Shown here piece after piece: positions 56,610 through 64,000 of a stretch of 64,000 bases of DNA. Position 1 is the first letter of the stretch. Every line of letters begins with the position of its first letter. The translations under genes and the position numbers were made by a program. The notes beneath the pieces were generated by a model, which worked only from the letters and a program-made list of their open reading frames with translations, searched no databases and was not told where the DNA came from. The stretch is taken from the NCBI GenBank assembly GCA_027924585.1, contig BSBM01001383.1, forward strand, positions 1,091,001-1,155,000, written 5' to 3'. The stretch is from Larix kaempferi. Its lineage: Eukaryota > Streptophyta > Pinopsida > Pinales > Pinaceae.

Positions 56610-56991
56610 AAGGCCTTTACGAAAAACTAAAAGGAAAAGTAAGAAATGGGAATCCACTTCTTAATTTAAGTTAAAGTTGGATGGAGATCAAAGTACCCAT
56701 TTCATTAATTGACAATAAATTCATATGCATAATTTTCAACCTTACACTTCAATAAGATTTAGTAATTTGTAGTCTACCATTTTTCCATAAGGAATGGTGG
56801 GCCGGTGGCAATTTGCATAAATTGACAATAAAATCGCAAGAAATGTTTCACTACCCCACACCCCCTCAAGAAATGGATACCTATAGTGTTTCCTTTCCTT
56901 CCTGATAACCAAAATCTCTAAGAAAAGCTATATAACTTTTGTTCAAAAAGAAAAGCAACTTACCACACACCTCCTCAAGAAATAATACCTA

Positions 56992-57072
56992 GACCCAAGG
57001 GGGGGGGGGGATGGGGTTAAATGTATATGATATATACCCCCCTTGGACCCCATATATGCCCCCCCTTGGGTC
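56992..57072. repeat. G-run/C-run inverted repeat
   Basis: gacccaag followed by a G run (56992-57010) faces a C run followed by cttgggtc (57059-57072). The stem could exceed 12 bp around a loop of about 48 bp that contains further ccccc runs. Confidence 0.75.
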
Positions 57073-57699
57073 ATATAAAATTTGATGTAGAAGGGAACAC
57101 CTCTAGGTATCATGCAAAGGATTCTACACCTATCACAAAAGTTATGCCCTAGTCTCCACATAAGGAATACCAGAACAATACGGTTTCTTCTATATCACCA
57201 TCATCTAATTCTAGCCAATATAAATGGCATTTCTCCTTTATAAGGAAATAATGTTTTTGGTTCATGGGAAAATAATTATGTAGGTAATGGTAGTGATTAG
57301 GAGAAGGTTGATTTTTTAAAGGGTTTATCTTCAATTAGGGATTCCCTCCAAGACCCTTAAATTAATATTCCTAAAATTCTAGGCAAGAAAGATTGAAATC
57401 CATCCTCGATTTATTACTCTATAAACCTAAGTGATGATAAATAAAAATATTGGGGTATGTCTAAGGATGGGAAGGATGAGATTATCATAAATAACTTTCA
57501 TCTTATAAAAGAATGGATTAGTACTTTTATGGAGGAGTTAAAGGTTGTTTGGGTCAAGCTAAAGGTAGAGGGAAAAAGGGAAATGTAAGAGGTATAAAAA
57601 ATACTATGTATCATTGGCTGAGAAAAAATAGTAATGAAATCATGTCTAGCAGACAACTTTATCTAGAAGGGTTTCTTAGAGAAACTAATTCTCCTACGA

Positions 57700-59705
57700 T
57701 GGGTGATAAATAATTCTACTATCCCTAAATTGTAGGAGCTTGGTTATCCCTTCCAAACAATTGTCTCTAAAAAGGGTTTTGGATACTAATAAACTTGATT
57801 TGGCCTTTCTACGATAAATCATGTATGAGGGAGGGAAAATACTATAAAAATTCGAAAAATATTAGGGCTTGGTTTTTTATGTATTATGACTCTAGGGTCT
57901 ATCTAGAGACATTATCTCTAGATGGAAGAAAATAACCCTTACATATTCTAATTGTTGGTCATTTTATTCCATTTTAGGAACAATTTTGTACTCTTAGGAT
58001 TTGGGGAATAAGTTCATAGTTCTAATGCATATGGCCTTACAATGACCAAGTTGCATGCTTTTTAGTTGGGTTGGATGAATCCAAAATTGACAATCATAGT
58101 GAATGATCTAAATTTCTCTTTGGGGGATTTGGATCCCCTTGACTCAAGTAGATTCCCTATTTGATTATTTTATAATAAAATTAGAGGAGTCGAGTATGAT
58201 TGCCATTGAACCAACAAAATTATATCATTCCTGGAGGAACAAAAGATCAAGGATTGAAAGATTAGCCAAAATGTTGAACTAGTTTTTAATATACGAGCCA
58301 TTCCTAGAGGAATCAATAAGTTTTAGGGAATGTATTAGTTGTGGAGGAGACTCAAATAACCTCTCAATGTTTATGGAACTAGTACAATAGAGAAAAAATT
58401 GTTGAGCCCTTTAAAATTTAATCTAGGTTGGTTGTAGTATGAAGACTTGCTGAATGGGATTAAGGATGCTTAGGTACCTTTTGATGGCTCACTCAAAATA
58501 TTTGCTCTATAAATTTGAACAATATTCAAAAGGGGATAAATAGGTAATCATGGGTCTATAGCTAAAAAAAGGAAAAGGATGATAGAGTTTTAATTGAAGT
58601 TGAGACAAAACTAGAGAATTTGTATTATAGTGATGGTTTTGTATTTATAATAGCATAAACAAAAGAACAGGTTGCAACCCTAGAAAGAGAAATTGGTGAT
58701 GAAAACACTAAAAAAATTTAAAGGTATGCCGACCATAGGAAATATATTTTTTGGGAATATTTATAAGGCTGAAGGATGAGCTACAATTGTGGACGTGGTT
58801 CACCTGACCTATTTTTTTATATATATTTTGTAAATATAGAAGAAAATCAAATTCTTATTGAGGATGTTGATAGAGATGAATTATTGTCAACTTTGCATAG
58901 TTTTAATAAAGATAGAAGCCCTAATTGTGATTGTCTTCTAGTAGAATTTTATATAAGTTTATTTGATATTATTGCAGAGTGTCTAAGAAGAGTAATAATG
59001 AATCAAGGATAATTGTAAACATTCTAGCATCTTATAATTCTACATTTCTAGTGTTAATTCCAAAAATTGATAACTCATCTTCTTTTGAAAAGTTTAGGCT
59101 ATTTTTTTCTTTCTAATTGCATCTACAAAATCATTTCAAAGATCATAGATAAAAGTGTTAAAAGACTAATATCCAACTCCATTTCTACTGAATAGTTGAG
59201 TTTCTTGGAAGGTAGGCAAATACATTGGGTTAGGGGGCAAACCAAAGAAGGAATCTACACAATAAAAGTTAATAGAAAAAAGAGTTATGTTGATTAAGGC
59301 TAATCTCTCTAAATCCTATGATTGGGTTGGTCGGTTGTACTTGAGGTTAATGTTCATAAATCTAGGCTTATGTGTTCCTTTTGTTAAATAGGTTATAATT
59401 TTTTTCAAAATAGTTTCTTTTGTTGTGATGATAATGGGTCACCTTCTAAGTTCCTTAAATGCCTGAATGGTGTTTAAGGCAGGGTTACCATCTATCTCCC
59501 CTACTTTTCCTTATTGTAGGAAAAACATTAAGTAGAGCATTGTAATAGGAAAAGGGATAATATGGTTTTGAAGGAATAAAACTTAGTAGCTCATGTTCTT
59601 TATCCCATCTTTTATTTGTTGATGATATATTGATTTTATGTGATGGATATTGTAGGGAAGAGGACATACTCTATGTATTTAAGGACCTTTATTGTATGTA
59701 TACAT
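57700..59705 (+). pseudogene. Heavily decayed L1-type LINE
   Basis: Protein traces in order on the plus strand: an endonuclease start (LNCRSL, then LKRVLDTNKLDLAFL), an RT entry in the open piece 58776-59012 (ELLSTLHSFNKDRSPN...VEFYISLF), FLVLIPKIDN, and a palm motif SHLLFVDDILILC near 59620-59640. Stops and shifts occur every few dozen codons. RNase H is not seen; homology ends near 59705. It may extend upstream to about 57450. Old and non-functional. Confidence 0.6.
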
Positions 59706-59824
59706 GTGTTACAAAATATCGTCATCATGAGTTATGTGTCCTTCATTTGTCCCGATTCCTAAAGCACTTAGGCCAATTGATTGAAGGAAGAGTTGTGGTT
59801 ATTCCTTTTTCCCTTTGTTGTCAC

Positions 59825-59985
59825 CCCCGACGCACCTTGCATGTTGACAAAGTGCATCAGACTCCTGGTGACGTGCTCTGCACATTGGCAGAGTGCGTCG
59901 GTGACACTTTTTTCCTTTGGAAAATTTGTGTCACTCCTCAAAGACACATATTTCCTATGGACAAAGTGCGGAACTGTCAATTTAA
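59825..59985. repeat. GTG-CATC/GCGTC motif cluster, first block
   Basis: gacgcacc, agtgcatca, gacgtgctctgca, gagtgcgtcggtgac and cactcctc recur at 25-40 bp spacing. A similar cluster lies at 60900-61100. Confidence 0.45.
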
Positions 59986-60899
59986 AAGGAAAAAGAGAAG
60001 CTTCGAGTGGCTTCTAGAACCCATGGCTTCATGGAGTATTATACCTATGAACTAGGAAAGGTGGCAATTGATCACCTTACCTTTTGGGATGATCCATTGA
60101 GATTCTCCCGCAAATCATAAACATCTTCTATCCCTTCATAGGCATATATATAAAATCCCTCTCTTCATAGTTAAGGGGAGAAAGATAGAGCACTTAAACA
60201 CTGGTGAAATTCAGCTGGAGCTTATTCCCTTTCATCCATTAGGAGGAAAAATATTGGATCTTTGAGGCTAGGACCATTTGGAAGAAGTTGCAACATCAAA
60301 TCTTGGTTGTAATCTCTCCCTATGTAATTATTTCATTTACAGTAATACATATTCTTTCCATAAATTCTTGTTGTATTAAGATCTTTAAAATTGGTTTCTT
60401 TGGCTACTAGTTTAGACTAATCCATATTGCATATTATTGTTATTGTTATTTGTATGTTTCCACTTGTTTGTGCATTGTCTTGCAGCTGAAGGTTAGGATC
60501 TACGTCAAGCAAGGAGGTATCCCTATAATCATAAGGTAAGCCATTCCTTCATACCTTTTGCAATTTGGTTAATCTAGGAAATATCTCTGTATTTTGTACT
60601 ATTTTTGTTCTAGATCCGAACCATTCGGACTAGGGAGATCGGTTAGTGTTCACACTGATGGATTGTCCGTAAAAAAAATTGGATACCATTATGGGGATGT
60701 TATCCTATAGTCTTTGATTTGTTTGGATTGTGATTTCTATTTTTCTTAGTTTTTTTTCAATAGCCTCTAAATTGCCTCCTTCCCTTGGATATGTTTCTCA
60801 GAGAGTTACTGGGTGATCCAGTCTTTGATTGGGATATTTAGCTTATCCATTTTCCCTTTTTGGCTTGGGATTTTTTTATTTTTTCAAAGTTGGTTTTCA
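59986..60899. other. No gene seen; possible LTR end and primer site
   Basis: At 60600-60665 the sequence looks like a U5 end. ttggataccattatgggga (60679-60697) resembles a decayed version of the common ttggcgccgttgccgggga primer site. If so, an old LTR ends just before 60679. Tentative. Confidence 0.25.
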
Positions 60900-61100
60900 C
60901 CCGACACACCTGGGCAGTTCTGCTCCTGCATCACTATAATTCTGATGCGTTTATCCTTAAGGAAGACTGCATCGCTGACGCTCTTTGGTTGTGATCAAAC
61001 TGCGTCACTGATGCAATTTTCCTGTCTGAAACCTGCGTCACTAGCCTTCCAACACCCCGGTGCATACTTGTAGAGTGCATCACCCTGCAAAGCTTAGTGC
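60900..61100. repeat. GCGTCAC motif cluster, second block
   Basis: ctgcatcac, gatgcgttt, ctgcatcgctgacgc, ctgcgtcactgatgc, ctgcgtcac and gtgcatcacc recur about every 30-45 bp. Confidence 0.5.
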
Positions 61101-62639
61101 GTAGGGTCAAAAAATTCCACAATTGTTTTTTTTGCTTGGTTTTCTGAGGTCTATGTCTTACCCATTGTAGCCATATTATTCCTCATATTTTGTGTGCTTC
61201 TTCCTTGGCTTATTTCAGAATTTGGAGCTTGATTTGAATCCTAGTTAGTCAAGCGGTTGTTTCTCCAGTCGTGGGAAATTTCAATCCCTCGCGAGTGAAA
61301 CCAGTCTTGTGATTCCTTTCAGTATCTATGATTTGTTTGCTTTGATTTCTAAGTCCTCCAAAAAATTAGGTTGTTGTGATTCTTGCGCAATTTGGTGTGA
61401 ATTTTTGTGTTGTATTACGTTTGGGTGATTGAATTCTTGAGAACTTCTAGTTGTTTAAAGATTTTAGGTGTAAGTAGTCTCTAGTATTTTGGATCAAGAT
61501 TAAAGAAGTGATATCATCCTCAGATTTGTTGGGTACATTAGTTTGGAAAATAAAAAATTATTTACTATCTTCATTTCGAGTGGATTGCTTGAAACAATTG
61601 AGAAGAGTGTTTTATGCTTTGAATAGTTGTTTAAGAAAATTTGGAAGATCTGAAGAGTTCAATGCTTACGTTTTCTTGGTTTTGAAAAGTTCCTCTTCAT
61701 CTCCTTGAAAATATTAAGTGAATTTGGGCCTTCTCGAAGTGTTGAAAAAGCTAGTGAATGCTCTCATATTTTTTATTTCCCTTTCACCTCTTTTATTCCT
61801 TGATTTCAAATTGGAGTTAGTGCAATAAAAAAGAGGAGTTAATCTTTTAATTTTTTGCTCATAGCTCTAGCTTAGTTGAAAAGAAAAAGAAAAAGTATTT
61901 TTGGTTTGGTGTGTTATTCTCATTTTTTTGGATTGAATGAAAGAGTGTTTGTAGTCTTTTGGCTTGATTGGAAAATAAAGTAAAAAGGGTATTTTGTTCA
62001 TTTACTCTCAGAAAAGAAAGATTTATCCTTCCTTTAGCTAGTTTTCATCGAAAAAATGAACAACTTGCATTTCATTTAGCTTAGTTGTGCATTTTGTTTA
62101 TTTTACAAGTCTACACTTCATGCATTCACCTAACTGTGTAAGATAAAATCAAGTGGTAGCCAAGGTTAAAATTTTATAGAAACTCGTGTGATAGGGTAGA
62201 CACCTATTCCGATGTCTTAAAACGTTGCAGCTGTCGTTATCTTCCTACACTACATCGCCGGGACTTGTAGTTATTCCACGTACCATTCGGTATATCAAAC
62301 GGTCTTTCTTGTACCTTCAGGTATATAGAAAGGTACTTCACGTACTCGACAATATATATGAAGGCTCCTGTAGTATGGTTGTGCATTAGACAACACTACT
62401 ACAGATTGGAGCTCCCACGCACCTTGTATATATATGGATACCCCATTAGGTTCTTGAAATCATCTGAGTCAACCATTGGCCATCTTGGCGTGGAAATACA
62501 CTGAGAACAACACTCGAGGAGATACTACGCACGTATTTCCAGGTAGTTGGGTAATATGGTCAGAGGTATGGTCCTAATCCTTCATGGTTAGTGCTATGAA
62601 ATATTGAGCTGAGTATTATTGTTGGGTCCTGTAGTATAA
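61101..62639. other. No gene seen
   Basis: No ORF with a domain. Near 62270-62345 there are loose repeats of cggtatat-aaacggt / aggtatatagaaaggt. It is the 5' flank of the gypsy fragment and may be leader or unrelated DNA. Confidence 0.4.
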
Positions 62640-64000
62640 GTATGTGCAAATCGGATTTGAAGGCAAGAGTTCTTGGAGCCCAAACCAGTGATGGAACTTA
62701 CCTTCAAATTAAAGAGAAATTGCAGCAGGGAAATATAGATGAAAAGGGTGTAGGATATTAGCTTGGGTACTAGACTGTATATTCCCAACTGTACAAATTT
62801 AAAGAAGCTAGTGATGGGTGAAATACTTCAAATGTCATACTCTGGACATCTAGGATATCAAAATACAATAACAGGAGCAAGAAAGAAATACTTTTGGCAT
62901 TGGATGAAGAAGGACATCGCAGAATGCATTTCTAGGTGTAAAAAATGCCAACAAGTCAGGGTAGAACATCAACATCCAGCAGGATTATTGCATCCTTTTC
63001 CCATTCCAGAATGGAAGTGGGAAGTGATTTCTATGGATTTTATAACAGGTTTTCCAATGACATTGAGGAAGCATGATTCAATTATGGTAGTGGTAGAAAA
63101 GCTATCAAAGGTAGCTCACTTTATTCTAGTCAAGTCCACTCATAAGACAAGTGACATAGAAAATATTTTCATGAAGGAGATATTCAGATTGCATGGATTG
63201 CCTAAAGCAATAATTTTAGATCGACATGTAAAGTTCACATCCAATTTTTGGAAGGGACTATTTCAGAAATTGGGAACTCAAATGAATTTTAGTACATCAT
63301 ATCATTCTCAAACAAATGGTCAAACTGAGAGGGTGAATTGGGTTCTTGAAGACATGTTGAGAATGTATATTATGGAAAAACCATCCAAGTGGGAAGACTA
63401 CCTACACTTGGTAGAATTTGCATAAAATAATGGACATCAAACATCATTGGGTATGAGTCCTTTTGAGGTATTGTATGGAAAAGGGTGCATAACTCCAGTA
63501 AATTGGGATGGTCTGGTTAACAGGGTAGTGCTTGGGCCATATATGATCAAGGAAATGGAACAGGAAATTGTTAAAATCAGACAGAATTTAAAGGCAAATC
63601 GGGACAGGAAAAAGAGTTATGTAGATTTGAAAAGAGTGCATAGGGAATTTGATATTGGGGATCATGCTTATTTGAGAGTGAAACCAAGGAAACGTTCCCT
63701 AAAGTTGGGGAGTTGTGCCAAGTTGGCACCAAGATATTGTGGACCATTTGAAGTCCTTGATAGGATAGGACCAGTTGCATATAGAATTTCATTTCCTGAT
63801 AACATGAGAGCTCATAATGTTTCCATGTTTCTTTGATTAAGAAATATGTACATGATCCTAATCATATAATTGATTGGAATGTGATACAGGTGGAACCCGA
63901 GGGATATTTCTAAGTGGATCCTATGCACATCCTCGACAAGAAGGTCACATTGCTTTGGAACTGATCTATCAGATAGGTGAAGGTGCAATGGAAGCACCTT
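62640..64000 (+). pseudogene. Ty3/gypsy chromovirus-type integrase and C-terminus, runs off the window
   Basis: Homology starts mid-polyprotein (KEKLQQGN, RLYIPN) with gag, protease and RT absent. The integrase zinc-binding part is damaged (EILQMSYSGH, where the first His is usually present; CKKC kept). The catalytic core keeps D in ISMDFITGFP, D in ILDRHVKF and E in NGQTERVN. The GPY/F module reads YCGPFEVLDRIGPVAY. One stop lies at 63423-63425. A one-base loss near 63820 shifts to KKYVHDPNHIIDWNVIQVE and a chromodomain-like VKVQWKHL at the edge, with two or three more stops. Integrase would insert element cDNA, with the chromodomain guiding it to chromatin. Here it is inactive. Confidence 0.82.

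Noticed and set aside
59630-60055. 141-residue plus-strand ORF
   Set aside because: Its first residues are the tail of the decayed LINE palm region in a different frame; the rest crosses the gcgtcac motif cluster and has no domain.

Overview
The window looks like nuclear DNA of a seed plant, possibly a gymnosperm, though the sequence does not prove the taxon. It is AT-rich and dominated by nested retroelements. It contains one host gene with GT-AG introns, plant-type L1 LINEs (DUF4283/CCHC ORF1, and an ORF2 ending in RNase H), Ty3/gypsy pieces and tRNA-derived SINEs. I see no rRNA, tRNA gene or CRISPR array.

Layout. 0.4-2.4 kb holds a decayed acidic/lysine-rich reading frame that ends just before a possible LTR. 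4.64-14.80 kb is a complete minus-strand Ty3/gypsy (Tat-like) element with two LTRs, exact 5-bp target duplications, a primer-binding site, gag and protease. It lacks reverse transcriptase (RT), RNase H and integrase and is therefore non-autonomous. About 16.6-21.4 kb (block A) is repeated, diverged, at about 37.0-42.2 kb (block B). Block B carries its own 1.04-kb hAT-like DNA transposon. 22.3-29.0 kb is a complete but inactivated minus-strand L1 LINE (LINE-1) lying inside an older RT-bearing element.

The only convincing host gene, at 31.9-33.5 kb, is a four-exon 2-oxoglutarate/Fe(II) dioxygenase of the DMR6/DLO type with a complete HxD...H and RxS active site. Its 5' flank recurs at 54.9-55.2 kb without a gene body. 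Together with blocks A and B this suggests an old tandem duplication of about 20-23 kb in which the second gene was lost.

42.22-54.58 kb is a large LTR-like insertion with TGTAACAT/ATGTTACA termini. It was itself invaded by a full-length, near-intact L1 (LINE-2, 42.24-48.77 kb, with an open 1415-residue ORF2) and by a 5'-truncated L1 (LINE-3). Two SINEs lie at 55.6 and 56.5 kb, a badly decayed LINE at 57.7-59.7 kb, and a Ty3/gypsy integrase of chromovirus type runs off the right edge.

Recurring themes are tight stop/start junctions between LINE ORF1 and ORF2, a small coiled-coil ORF3 downstream of ORF2 in both complete LINEs, and tandem repeats in the untranslated parts of LTR elements.
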